This document shows positions 24,037-31,433 of a stretch of 34,880 bases of DNA, piece by piece (position 1 is the stretch's first letter; the number at the start of each line of letters is the position of its first letter). The DNA lies in the NCBI GenBank assembly GCA_904501915.1, contig CAJGCV010000007.1:1-34880 (forward strand), written 5' to 3'. The notes below the pieces were generated by a model. The model was not told the origin of the DNA. It made no database searches and worked only from the letters and a program-made list of their open reading frames with translations. A program made the position numbers and the translations under genes. The DNA is from an uncultured Akkermansia sp. Its GTDB lineage: Bacteria; Verrucomicrobiota; Verrucomicrobiia; Verrucomicrobiales; Akkermansiaceae.

Positions 24037-24783
24037 TCAATAATTGGTCAGAAGACCAGGGTGTTCCAGCTTACCTTCCTCTATGTTATTGTACATCCGC
24101 TTATATTGCGATGAAAATTTCATGATGGGCAGCCAGTATCCTTCATACTCTCCGCTGGGGTCGCGCAGTACGCTCCAATGCTCAATGGGCCAGTAATGCC
24201 CTTCCCGGTAATAGACGGATTGCACCCGGCAGATGCTGGGTAAGTCTGCCCAGCGCTCCGGGTTGAGTTCCTGTGCATCGTCCACCTTCAAGCGCCCATT
24301 CCACATCCACGCATCCAGCACCCAGGCACGCGGCCAGGGGCTCCCCTTGGCTGCCAGGTACACGCAGTTATGCTCCGAGGCTTTTCCGCCATCGCGCACG
24401 CAGAAACCAATGCGGAAGTATTTCAACGGCCGGCGGCGCAGCTCGCGGTACATATCGTGCTGGTAATGCCAGCACAATCCGCGGTCCTGCAGGCGCGCAT
24501 TGATGAAGGCATTCCCTGCCCAGCCTGGAAATATGGAACCATTCACACGCGCAATACCGGCAGCTGCCTTATATGCCGTATCTGCCAGCCAGGTGGCTTC
24601 TTCACGGGCTTCGGTCAATCGCTGCTGTTCCACAGGCAGCAGAGCTACCAGGTTATCTTTCAGGTGCATGCGCCGGTTGGTCACCATTCTGGTATACGGA
24701 TACTGAATCTGCGGCGGATAACAAGAGCTCACCCCCACCGCTGCCAGGGCGCATACTAGTATTTGTCGTATTTTCAGTCCCAT
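24037..24783 (-). CDS. Predicted papain/transglutaminase-like lipoprotein, copy A (248 aa)
   Basis: The lipoprotein signal MGLKIRQILVCALAAVGVSSC gives Cys21 after VSS, a good lipobox. The domain matches copy B: EEATWLADTAYK, RGLCWHYQHDMYREL (Cys104), ASEHNCVYL (His138) and WVLDAWMWNGRLKVD (Asp157). The candidate triad is Cys-His-Asp in transglutaminase/papain order. It lies first in a two-gene unit with copy B, and its promoter TTGCCG-17-TAGAAT is 18 bp before the ATG. It is likely anchored to a membrane facing the periplasm or surface. Substrate and family are unknown. Confidence 0.7.
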   Translation of the reverse strand: MGLKIRQILVCALAAVGVSSCYPPQIQYPYTRMVTNRRMHLKDNLVALLPVEQQRLTEAREEATWLADTAYKAAAGIARVNGSIFPGWAGNAFINARLQDRGLCWHYQHDMYRELRRRPLKYFRIGFCVRDGGKASEHNCVYLAAKGSPWPRAWVLDAWMWNGRLKVDDAQELNPERWADLPSICRVQSVYYREGHYWPIEHWSVLRDPSGEYEGYWLPIMKFSSQYKRMYNNIEEGKLEHPGLLTNY

Positions 24784-24801
24784 TCCGTAAAAAACCGGCG
24801 C

Positions 24802-24830
24802 ATTCTACATCATCTCATGCCGTTCGGCAA
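24802..24830 (-). promoter_or_regulatory. Sigma70-like promoter of the lipoprotein pair
   Basis: Minus strand: TTGCCG, 17 bp, TAGAAT, then 18 bp to ATG 24783. The leader of about 12 nt has no Shine-Dalgarno sequence. Confidence 0.5.
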
Positions 24831-24849
24831 GCCTAATTCATTGAAAAAT

Positions 24850-24865
24850 TGTTCCATATGGAACA
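24850..24865. other. parS-like palindrome, also placed as ribD terminator
   Basis: TGTTCCATATGGAACA is a perfect 16-bp palindrome that differs from the parS form only in its centre (CATATG instead of CACGTG). On the minus strand it is followed by ATTTTTC, 7 bp after the ribD stop, so it can act as an intrinsic terminator. ParB binding at this variant is uncertain. Confidence 0.45.
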
Positions 24866-24871
24866 TATTCC

Positions 24872-25909
24872 CTACCCCAGGCGCCCGCGGAGTATGATAT
24901 CACGCTCGCATTCTATAAATGACTCACGCTGGAAAATGAATTCCTGAGGCAGAAAATCCCCGGGTACGACATAATCCGGACCGGCACCCACCATGGGTGA
25001 TATGCTCTGCATCCATTCATTGACGAGGCCTTCCTCCAGAAAGCGCCGCAGCAGTTTTCCGCCGCATTCCAGCATCAGGTTCACGATGCCATAGCGTGTG
25101 TAAAGTTCATTGAGCAGAAGATGCAGGTTCTTTACATCCTCCCACACCAGGGTGCGTTTGTGGTACTCATCGGAAAAAAGCCTGGCCATGGGGGGCAGCG
25201 AAAGCATGTTGTTCGTGAGCACTATGCGCCAGGGTTGTTTTTTGCGCGGCGAAGGGGTGCGCAGCGGATTGCGTATGGTGAGCGCCGGGTCATCTGTGCG
25301 CAGTGTATTACCGCCTATGAGAATGGCATCACTCTCCAGCCGGAGCTGGTGTGCATACCTCAGTGTATCCACCCCGCTCAGCCAGAATTTCTGCCGCCGC
25401 GTCATGCGTCCATCCAGTGTGGTGGCTACCTTGGCCGTGACCCAGGGCCGTCCCGTCATCACTGCGTGAAACCATGACCGCAGAAAACGGTCACAATCGT
25501 CTTTGCATACCCCGGGGCATACTTCTATACCCTCGGCTGCCAGAAGCGCATCTGCGCGCCCCTGGTGGCGCATATCCGGGTCCGTGGAACCATAGACCAC
25601 GCGTTTGATGCCGGTCTGTATGATAGCATCGGTGCAAGCAGGGGTGCGCCCCACAGTGGAACATGGTTCCAGCGTCACGTAAATTGTAGCTCCGGAAAGC
25701 AGGTGTCCATTTCCCCGGGCTTCTGCATCGGCTATGGCGCGGCGTTCCGCATGAGCTTCTCCTGCCACTTCATGATACCCTTCCCCGAGCATTATGCCAT
25801 TGCGGACAATAACAGCACCTACGGCAGGATTAGGGCTGGTGAGTCCTAACCCGAGTCGTGCCAGTTCCAGGGCACGCTGCATCCATTTGATGTCCTCCTG
25901 CTGTTGCAT
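24872..25909 (-). CDS. ribD: Bifunctional riboflavin biosynthesis deaminase/reductase RibD (345 aa)
   Basis: RibD deaminates the pyrimidine product of GTP cyclohydrolase II and then reduces its ribosyl side chain. The N-terminal deaminase domain has the zinc site GEAHAERRAI (H53, E55) and TLEPCSTVGRTPACTDAI (C83, C92). The C-terminal reductase domain starts near PWVTAKVATTLDGRM and includes LIGGNTLRTDDPALT and LMLECGGKLLRRFL. The start is ATG 25909: TTGACA-16-TACAAT ends 7 bp before it, so the in-frame TTG at 25930, which lies upstream of the -10, is excluded. No FMN riboswitch can fit in a 1-nt leader. Confidence 0.96.
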   Translation of the reverse strand: MQQQEDIKWMQRALELARLGLGLTSPNPAVGAVIVRNGIMLGEGYHEVAGEAHAERRAIADAEARGNGHLLSGATIYVTLEPCSTVGRTPACTDAIIQTGIKRVVYGSTDPDMRHQGRADALLAAEGIEVCPGVCKDDCDRFLRSWFHAVMTGRPWVTAKVATTLDGRMTRRQKFWLSGVDTLRYAHQLRLESDAILIGGNTLRTDDPALTIRNPLRTPSPRKKQPWRIVLTNNMLSLPPMARLFSDEYHKRTLVWEDVKNLHLLLNELYTRYGIVNLMLECGGKLLRRFLEEGLVNEWMQSISPMVGAGPDYVVPGDFLPQEFIFQRESFIECERDIILRGRLG

Positions 25910-25916
25910 GCCCGGT

Positions 25917-25944
25917 ATTGTAACAGGCAATGTTTCTCTGTCAA
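25917..25944 (-). promoter_or_regulatory. Sigma70-like promoter of ribD, leaderless geometry
   Basis: Minus strand: TTGACA (perfect), 16 bp, TACAAT, 7 bp, ATG. Predicted leader about 1 nt. Confidence 0.75.
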
Positions 25945-25988
25945 GCAGAGTACCCGGGTACTGTCGCTTTTTTCTTTGTGTATGATGC

Positions 25989-26177
25989 TTATTCAGTATA
26001 TATGGAAATTCATCATCATCTACCCTGTGAATAAGTTTATAACTTTTTAAAGCAGTTTATCATGAATAGTTTACGATAGACTGGATATGTAAATAAACCG
26101 GTTAAGAACCATGCCTTAACCGGTGAAGAAAAGTTATTGATACCTGTATCAACAGCTTATTCACTTACTTATTCACA
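25989..26177. other. Candidate replication origin: AT-rich gap with DnaA boxes and palindromes
   Basis: The gap between ribD and the next gene is strikingly AT-rich. It holds two perfect DnaA-box matches TTATTCACA (26026-26034 on minus, 26169-26177 on plus), a one-mismatch box TTATTCACT (26157-26165) and a weak one, TTATTCAGT (25989-25997). It also has two palindromes: ACCGGTTAAG/CTTAACCGGT (26097-26124) and TTGATA/TATCAA (26137-26152). parS-type sites flank it at 24850 and 26954. No dnaA or dnaN lies in the window. Calling it oriC is inference. Confidence 0.45.
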
Positions 26178-26219
26178 TATTTTGTTAATAAGTATGATAA
26201 AGAATTGATTGTTTGAGCG

Positions 26220-26876
26220 TTATAACTCCTCTGGCTGCGCTTTGCTGGGCTTTTTGACCGTAGGTGGCCCGATGATGAAGGTGCCCGGTGCGTCAATCAG
26301 CAAGGCACTCAGACCGGCCATGGGGTATACGTAAAGCGCATTGAAATCGGCACTCAGTTCATCCAGGTGGGCTATCAGGTAACTGTCTTCCTCACGCTGA
26401 ATATGCAAGTGGGATGACATATTGCGGAAATAATCCGGCGTAGTGGCTGTTGTCTTCCATTGTTGAACGTCACCTTCCGGGAGCTCATTGCTCCATTTGC
26501 TCTTCAGGAAATGAATGGCATCAGTGTGCGTGTACTTCCCTTGCAGCAGACTTGTAGCCAGTTCTTCCGGCATGGGGGCATAGATGGGTTCGAAATCTTC
26601 CCGCTCGCTGACGAGATAATAACGCTCCGGCCGATTCGGATTATCAGGATTTCGCTCTGTTTCCAGAACAGGCAGATTATAGCGTTTCACCTGCGCTGTG
26701 TGACCTTCCAGATACCAGTTGTCGCCTACTTTGCAGACAACCGGATTTTCAAGTGGAATGAGGATGGCATCAGCACTCCGGGCATGGTCAGCAATGACCT
26801 TGTGAGTACGCACACTGCACGACACCGATGCCGCCGCGCATAACAGACCAAGTATTAAAACTGAGATTTTTTTCAT
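26220..26876 (-). CDS. Lipoprotein of unknown function (218 aa)
   Basis: The signal MKKISVLILGLLCAAASVSC ends in an SVSC lipobox (Cys20). The mature protein has a WYLEGHTAQVKRY segment, a polar middle, a C-terminal hydrophobic patch (YVYPMAGLSALLID) and a Pro/Lys-rich end. No family is recognised. The start lacks a Shine-Dalgarno sequence; a TATGAT box lies about 35 bp upstream with a poor -35. It lies alone between the AT-rich gap and the parS/terminator palindrome at 26954. Confidence 0.75.
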   Translation of the reverse strand: MKKISVLILGLLCAAASVSCSVRTHKVIADHARSADAILIPLENPVVCKVGDNWYLEGHTAQVKRYNLPVLETERNPDNPNRPERYYLVSEREDFEPIYAPMPEELATSLLQGKYTHTDAIHFLKSKWSNELPEGDVQQWKTTATTPDYFRNMSSHLHIQREEDSYLIAHLDELSADFNALYVYPMAGLSALLIDAPGTFIIGPPTVKKPSKAQPEEL

Positions 26877-26953
26877 GTAGGGTGGATATCTTATGGTGAT
26901 GAGTCTATCATATAAGTTGGTTTTTGTAAAGAAGAGGCTTGAAAAATAAAGGT

Positions 26954-26969
26954 TGTTCCACGTGGAACA
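26954..26969. other. parS: parS site (perfect), doubling as terminator for the TPR gene
   Basis: TGTTCCACGTGGAACA, the parS form known from Pseudomonas and within the broad consensus TGTTNCACGTGNAACA. Here the palindrome extends to 22 bp (26951-26972). On the minus strand it is followed by TTTATTTTTC and lies about 8 bp after the stop of the TPR-like gene, which is terminator geometry. Confidence 0.7.
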
Positions 26970-26979
26970 ACCTCCGGGT

Positions 26980-28353
26980 TTATGATTTGTCTGCTGAGTG
27001 CGGCAGGATAGGTGGCAACATGCGGGGTTCCGGTCTGTTCAGGATGTCATCCAGATAAGGTTTCCAGATATCTGCACTGTCTCTGTACAAAGCGAGCTTG
27101 GCGCGATAAAGTGCCCCTGAGCAGGCACGCAGCGCACGCTGGTAACAGGTATGCGTGATGCCGCCGGTCTGTACGTAGCTTTCACCTTCCTTCTGCAGGC
27201 GCAGTAAATGCTGCTCTGCTTTGGTGAAGGTAGCAGTGGCGGTGGTGATGCGCCCGGTTTCGGCTAATGAACGGGCGCGAATGGATTCCACCAGGCAATC
27301 CTGCACAATTCTGAGCGGATGTCCTTCTGGTGCATTACAGCTCTTGGCAGCCATGTTGATGGCGGCGCCGCCTGGTGGCGTTTTCTGCAGCACGAGCATG
27401 CGCAGCAGAAGTGTTTTGCCTTCCCAGTAGTGGAGAAGGCCACCATCATCCGCCGGGGGTGTTGCAGGGGCTTTCTCGCTTAGTGTACGGGCTGTTTTGA
27501 GAGCAGAGACCCAGCTGTTCTTATCACCGCTGGCAATGCTGAGGGCATGCTGGTATAACAGGGCAGCCACATGTGCCTCAGAGCTTGCATCGGCAGCTTT
27601 CAGCGTATTGTCGAAGCAGGATTTGGCAGCGCTATACTCCCCTGCCCTGTAGAGAAGATGACCAGCCAGCTGGTTGATGACGGGATGAATGGATTTTTCC
27701 GTAAGTGAAACAGCTTTTCTGGCAGATTCCAGGGCAGCGGCAGAGGGTTTTGCGGCGTACTGGTCAATGATGGCTCTGCAGAAGTGTGCCAGAGGAGCAT
27801 CCGGGCAGCTGGCAACAAGCTTATCGGCGCGTGGCTGCAAAGTCTCATATGCCTCGCCTGCATACAGGTTCAGGATGATATCCCAGCAGGCAGCCATGGT
27901 GTCGCGCCGGTACATGGCTGCGCGGTCCTGAAATGCTTTGGCAGCCCCGGTTAAATCGCCGTTGAGATACTGGATGAATGTTGCCACATACCATTCTTCA
28001 ACCGGCGTAAGCGGCGCAGCATCGAGACACTCGTTGAGTTTTTTCAGGTGCTCGCGGTATAAATCACTGCGCAGCGGCGTAATCATCAGCATCCCGATAT
28101 GTGCCAGCACGCAGTGCTCATCCAGCGCCAGGGCTTCGTCAAAATAACTGGCAGCCCCTGTGTTATGGCCATAGAGGCATTCCTTCAAGCCGAGATTCAC
28201 GAAGCGTTGAACCTCAATATCCTCGCTCGTTACGGCAATCTGAATCTGTGGATTCTCATGGGTGAAGAAACCCACATTGCAGGAAGCATTATCCTCTGCC
28301 CAGCAGTGTGTTGCAACTGCCAGACAGAGGATGTTTGAAACGATTTTATTCAT
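26980..28353 (-). CDS. Secreted TPR-like repeat protein (457 aa)
   Basis: A signal peptide (about residues 1-19, ending HCWA-ED) is followed by helical repeats in TPR style: GHNTGAASYFDEALALDEHCVLAHIGM, and later RAGEYSAAKSCFDNTLKAADAS (quoted in part), each with the small-residue pattern of TPR helices A and B. It is rich in Cys for a bacterial exported protein. No enzymatic motif is seen. The ATG lies about 8 bp after the argS stop, so the two are co-transcribed. It probably acts as an envelope scaffold; the role is unknown. Confidence 0.78.
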   Translation of the reverse strand: MNKIVSNILCLAVATHCWAEDNASCNVGFFTHENPQIQIAVTSEDIEVQRFVNLGLKECLYGHNTGAASYFDEALALDEHCVLAHIGMLMITPLRSDLYREHLKKLNECLDAAPLTPVEEWYVATFIQYLNGDLTGAAKAFQDRAAMYRRDTMAACWDIILNLYAGEAYETLQPRADKLVASCPDAPLAHFCRAIIDQYAAKPSAAALESARKAVSLTEKSIHPVINQLAGHLLYRAGEYSAAKSCFDNTLKAADASSEAHVAALLYQHALSIASGDKNSWVSALKTARTLSEKAPATPPADDGGLLHYWEGKTLLLRMLVLQKTPPGGAAINMAAKSCNAPEGHPLRIVQDCLVESIRARSLAETGRITTATATFTKAEQHLLRLQKEGESYVQTGGITHTCYQRALRACSGALYRAKLALYRDSADIWKPYLDDILNRPEPRMLPPILPHSADKS

Positions 28354-28360
28354 GGTGTCA

Positions 28361-30115
28361 TTACATACGCTCCGGCATGGTGATACCGAAGAGCCCCATA
28401 CCCTTCTTCAGCACGCTGGCAGTCAGTTCGCAGAGCGCCAGGCGTGTTTCGCGGGTGCTGCCTTCACTCTTCAGAACCGGGCATGCCTCGTAGAAACTGT
28501 GGAATGCCTTGGCCAGTTCGTACAGATAGGCTGCAAGCAGATTCGGGCGGCAGTCATCCAGCGTGGCAGGTACTACCTCACCGAAGCGTACCAGCAGTCG
28601 AGCCAGGTTAATTTCGGCATTTTCGACAAGGGTGAGTGCCGCAGGTGCTGTGAATTCGCCCTCAATCTTGCGGAAGATAGAGCGCACGCGCACGTAGGAA
28701 TTCTGCAGGTACGGTGCCGTATCGCCGGTGAGTGCCAGCATCTTTTCCCAGTCGAAGATGTAATCACTCATGCGGTTCTGGGAGAGCTCGGCAAACTTGA
28801 TGGCGCCGATACCCACAGCCTTTGCCACGGCTTCCTTCTCTTCTGCAGGCATATCCGGGCTCTTGGCTTCCACCACTGCCGTGGCGCGGGTTACGGCTTC
28901 ATCGATAACGTCCTGCAGGCTCACCGTGTCGCCGGAGCGGGTCTTGAAGGGGCGGCGGTCCTTACCAAGGATGGAACCGAAGGCAACGTGGCGGAAATCG
29001 CCGGTTACACCACGCATACGCTCAATGTCGAAAATCTGCTTGAAGTGCTTATCCTGCGGTGCACCCACCACATACCAGATGGCATCTGCCTTGAAATTCT
29101 CAATGCGGTAGTCCAGGGTGGCCAGATCCGTGGTTGCATACAGGAAACCGCCGTCTGCCTTGCGGATAATGGCCGGTACTGCGCACCATTCGCCATCCTT
29201 CTGCACCAGGAACGGGTCGTTCTGTGGCTTGTGGAACCCATCGGAGAACACGCAGATAGCTCCGTCACTTTCGCGTGCAATCCCCTTCCCTACCAGGTCT
29301 TCCACCAGCGGTGCCAGCGCATCATTATACGCGCTTTCGCCCAGCCAGTAGTCAAAGGTAATATCCAGCTGGGAATATATCTTCTCCAGACCAATCCTGG
29401 TCACAGCAATGCACTTCTGCCAGATTTCCATGTTCTCTGCGTCGCCGCTCTGCAGTTTCACGAGCTCTTCCTTGCACAGAGGAAGCAGGGTTTCATCTTC
29501 CTTGCAGCGTGTGTTAACGTCCTTGTAGACGCTGAGGAGTGCCTCAATGGGGTCTTTCTCCAGCTCTGCCTGGTCCAGTATGTTCTTCCATCCCCACAGA
29601 ATCATGCCGAACTGAGTGCCCCAGTCGCCAATATGGTTGTCGGTAATCACCTTGTGACCCAGGAAACGTGCAAGCCGGCCCAGCGTATCGCCGATGATGG
29701 TGGAGCGAATGTGCCCCACGTGCATGGGCTTGGCCACATTCGGCGCCGAGAAGTCTATGACGATGCTCTTGGGTTCGTCTGCAAGGGATACGCCCAGTCG
29801 CTCGTCTCCCAGCATCGCGTGTGCGCGCGTTGCAAAATATTCCGGTTTCACGCGGAAATTGATGAATCCAGGCCCGGCTATCTCCAGCGTGGCTACTTCG
29901 GATTCTCCGAAGTTTTCTATCACTTCAGCGGCTAAAGCGCGCGGGTTCTTCTTTGCCTGCTTGGCGAGCATCATGGCTGCGTTGCTCTGGTAATCGCCAA
30001 ATCTCAGGTCTTGCGAGGGCGTTACTGTAGGGGTAAACCCCGCCAGAAGCTCTTCGCCTAATACGGCACTTAATGCCTTTGTCAGCTGTTCTGAAAGTAT
30101 CTTGGGTATCGTCAT
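28361..30115 (-). CDS. argS: Arginyl-tRNA synthetase (584 aa)
   Basis: A class I synthetase that charges tRNA-Arg. The N-terminal Add-1 domain includes FGDYQSNAAM. The HIGH motif appears as MHVGHIRSTIIGDTLGR (HVGH, residues 132-135) after the typical DFSAPNVAKP. The KMSKS-equivalent loop is GSILGKDRRPFKTRSGDTV, usual for ArgRS lacking a canonical KMSK. The anticodon-binding DALR-type domain ends the protein. The ATG at 30115 gives MTIPKILSEQ; a longer in-frame start upstream is rejected because it lies upstream of the -10 of a strong promoter (30129-30157). It heads a two-gene unit. Confidence 0.97.
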   Translation of the reverse strand: MTIPKILSEQLTKALSAVLGEELLAGFTPTVTPSQDLRFGDYQSNAAMMLAKQAKKNPRALAAEVIENFGESEVATLEIAGPGFINFRVKPEYFATRAHAMLGDERLGVSLADEPKSIVIDFSAPNVAKPMHVGHIRSTIIGDTLGRLARFLGHKVITDNHIGDWGTQFGMILWGWKNILDQAELEKDPIEALLSVYKDVNTRCKEDETLLPLCKEELVKLQSGDAENMEIWQKCIAVTRIGLEKIYSQLDITFDYWLGESAYNDALAPLVEDLVGKGIARESDGAICVFSDGFHKPQNDPFLVQKDGEWCAVPAIIRKADGGFLYATTDLATLDYRIENFKADAIWYVVGAPQDKHFKQIFDIERMRGVTGDFRHVAFGSILGKDRRPFKTRSGDTVSLQDVIDEAVTRATAVVEAKSPDMPAEEKEAVAKAVGIGAIKFAELSQNRMSDYIFDWEKMLALTGDTAPYLQNSYVRVRSIFRKIEGEFTAPAALTLVENAEINLARLLVRFGEVVPATLDDCRPNLLAAYLYELAKAFHSFYEACPVLKSEGSTRETRLALCELTASVLKKGMGLFGITMPERM

Positions 30116-30128
30116 ATTGCTGGCCAGG

Positions 30129-30157
30129 ATTCTACACGTTTTGCCCCTTTTTGTCAA
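30129..30157 (-). promoter_or_regulatory. Strong sigma70-like promoter of argS
   Basis: Minus strand: TTGACA (perfect), 17 bp, TAGAAT, 13 bp, ATG. Predicted leader about 7 nt, no Shine-Dalgarno sequence. Confidence 0.75.
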
Positions 30158-30176
30158 TGAAATGTAGAGTCACTCG

Positions 30177-30192
30177 TGTTCCACGTGGAACA
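30177..30192. other. parS: parS site (perfect), intergenic
   Basis: TGTTCCACGTGGAACA, between the divergent argS and 6S-type RNA promoters, where bound ParB could also affect transcription. It is followed by ATTTTG on the plus strand. Confidence 0.7.
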
Positions 30193-30211
30193 ATTTTGTT
30201 GGTTAATTTAC

Positions 30212-30240
30212 TTGCAAATTTCCCCTTTCCGTGCTATATA
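30212..30240 (+). promoter_or_regulatory. Promoter of the 6S-type RNA
   Basis: TTGCAA, 17 bp, TATATA, giving a predicted 5' end near 30247. Confidence 0.6.
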
Positions 30241-30246
30241 CATAAT

Positions 30247-30472
30247 CAGCTGCTGTGCTCGTGACGCGTGGTTTCACAGGCCCGAACCGTTATAGATACA
30301 CTAGGGGCATCAAGCTTATATGGGTATTATGTTCCGTCCAATGGATACCTCAGACCACCCAGGCTCCGCACCCACCTGATTACAGGGAACGTGGCTCTTT
30401 TACCACTGACGGCATGGCGGTCTTTCTTTTCATCGAAGTCCTGATTTTCGCCTTTGAAAATCAGGACTTTTT
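30247..30472 (+). ncRNA. ssrS: Probable 6S RNA (SsrS), primary transcript to terminator
   Basis: There is a promoter at 30212, no credible ORF, and a strong terminator at 30437-30472. The part 30250-30421 can fold as a long rod: GCTGCTGTGC (30250-30259) pairs over 10 positions, with G-U wobbles, with GCATGGCGGT (30412-30421). The 5' side of the centre reads CCCGAACCGTTATAG, and the 3' side has GATTACAGGGAACGTGGC, similar to the arms around the 6S central bubble. Length to the end of the stem, about 175 nt, suits 6S. This RNA mimics an open promoter and binds sigma70-RNA polymerase in stationary phase. No covariance search was run; another structured RNA is possible. Confidence 0.55.
30437..30472 (+). 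terminator. Intrinsic terminator of the 6S-type RNA
   Basis: A perfect 13-bp stem (AGTCCTGATTTTC, 30437-30449; partner 30456-30468) with a 6-nt loop and TTTTT. Confidence 0.92.
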
Positions 30473-30558
30473 GCTTTCGCTCAGTCTGTTTCATCATTGC
30501 TGCAACGGTGTCATTACATAAAAATGAACGCTTTCATAATATTGTAACTATAAGTTAC

Positions 30559-30592
30559 TTACAGATATTTAAGATATCTTAAATATCTGTAA
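30559..30592. promoter_or_regulatory. Perfect 34-bp AT-rich palindrome, candidate operator of the DUF805 operon
   Basis: The 34 bases from TTACAGATATTTAAGAT to their exact mirror read identically on both strands with no central loop. Directly before it lies a second inverted repeat, GTAACT-ATA-AGTTAC (30544-30558). The palindrome ends 17 bp upstream of the -35 box of the DUF805 operon, a typical activator or repressor position. It could instead be a cruciform-prone or replication-linked element. Confidence 0.55.
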
Positions 30593-30609
30593 AAAATCTA
30601 ATAGAAAGC

Positions 30610-30638
30610 TTGATTTTAAATCGGTAAAATAGTATAAT
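30610..30638 (+). promoter_or_regulatory. Sigma70-like promoter of the DUF805-miaA operon
   Basis: TTGATT, 17 bp, TATAAT (perfect), 9 bp, ATG. Predicted leader about 3 nt. Confidence 0.75.
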
Positions 30639-30647
30639 TCTGCAGCT

Positions 30648-31430
30648 ATGAAATACTACTATTTGAATACGGACAAGAAACCAGTAGGCCCACACACGCG
30701 GGATGAGCTTCAGGCACTGAAGCAAACCGGACTGATAAACGACGAAACACTCGCAGCAGTAGCAGGTGATAGTAAATGGAAACCTTTGGCAGAGTTGTTA
30801 TCGGATTGTTCCACGTGGAACAGTTATTCTGAGAATACAGCGGTAACGCCGCGTGTACAGAAAATAGAACTGAGTTTGTGGAGATGCTTCATACGCGGAT
30901 TCCATAAATATGCTGTTTTCAGCGGGCGCGCCAGCCGAAAAGAATTCTGGGGATTCTACCTGTTTTATGCAATAATCAGTTACGCCATATCTAAAGTATC
31001 CGAACTATGCACAGTGTCACAGACTATGGAATTTCAACAGGCTTGTGAGGATATGGAATCAGAAGAAATAACATCAGTCATCAATATGGCTGTGACATAT
31101 TTATCGGAACCGACTGTGCTGATTGCTTCTATCGTTTCAACCGTTATTTTGTTGATTTTATTTGTGCCATTTCTTTCTATCAGTGTAAGAAGATTGCACG
31201 ATACAGGCAGTTCTGCTCTTGGTGTCATCCTTGGTTGCGCATCTCTTTCAGCTGTGTATGGAGGTTTGGGTTACATCTTAGTAACTGGTGGAAAAAATAT
31301 AGAATATCCCGGTGTTATTTTCCTGTTCGGAGTTTTCGCCTCGCTTGTAGTCAGTCTGTATTTATTCATCAAGATGCTGCTTCCTAGTGAACCGCGCGCG
31401 AACAAATATGGTCCTGAATCTGATATATAA
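30648..31430 (+). CDS. GYF_2-like domain plus DUF805 membrane protein (260 aa)
   Basis: Residues 1-50 (YYYLNTDKKPVGPHTRDEL, then DSKWKPLAELL) match the GYF_2-type domain found at the N-terminus of many bacterial membrane proteins. From about residue 80 comes a DUF805 domain: FHKYAVFSGRASRKEFWGFYLF, three to four TM helices, ISVRRLHDTGSS between helices, and a final PRANKYGPE, the usual closing motif. DUF805 function is unknown. The gene is AT-richer than most here and contains a perfect parS at 30807-30822. It starts a four-gene operon with two further DUF805 genes and miaA. Confidence 0.85.
   Translation: MKYYYLNTDKKPVGPHTRDELQALKQTGLINDETLAAVAGDSKWKPLAELLSDCSTWNSYSENTAVTPRVQKIELSLWRCFIRGFHKYAVFSGRASRKEFWGFYLFYAIISYAISKVSELCTVSQTMEFQQACEDMESEEITSVINMAVTYLSEPTVLIASIVSTVILLILFVPFLSISVRRLHDTGSSALGVILGCASLSAVYGGLGYILVTGGKNIEYPGVIFLFGVFASLVVSLYLFIKMLLPSEPRANKYGPESDI
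30807..30822. other. parS: parS site (perfect) inside the GYF_2-DUF805 gene
   Basis: TGTTCCACGTGGAACA, read in frame as part of DCSTWNSY in the linker between the GYF_2-like and DUF805 domains, where sequence constraint is low. Confidence 0.7.
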
Positions 31431-31433
31431 ATA

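Noticed and set aside
25910..25980. FMN riboswitch upstream of ribD
   Set aside because: No RFN-type conserved elements, and the predicted leader is about 1 nt.
28262..29935. Long plus-strand open frame opposite argS
   Set aside because: Antisense to argS, which has all ArgRS motifs.
30116..30157. Longer argS start
   Set aside because: The extra codons lie over the -10 and -35 of a perfect-spacing promoter, upstream of the predicted transcript start.
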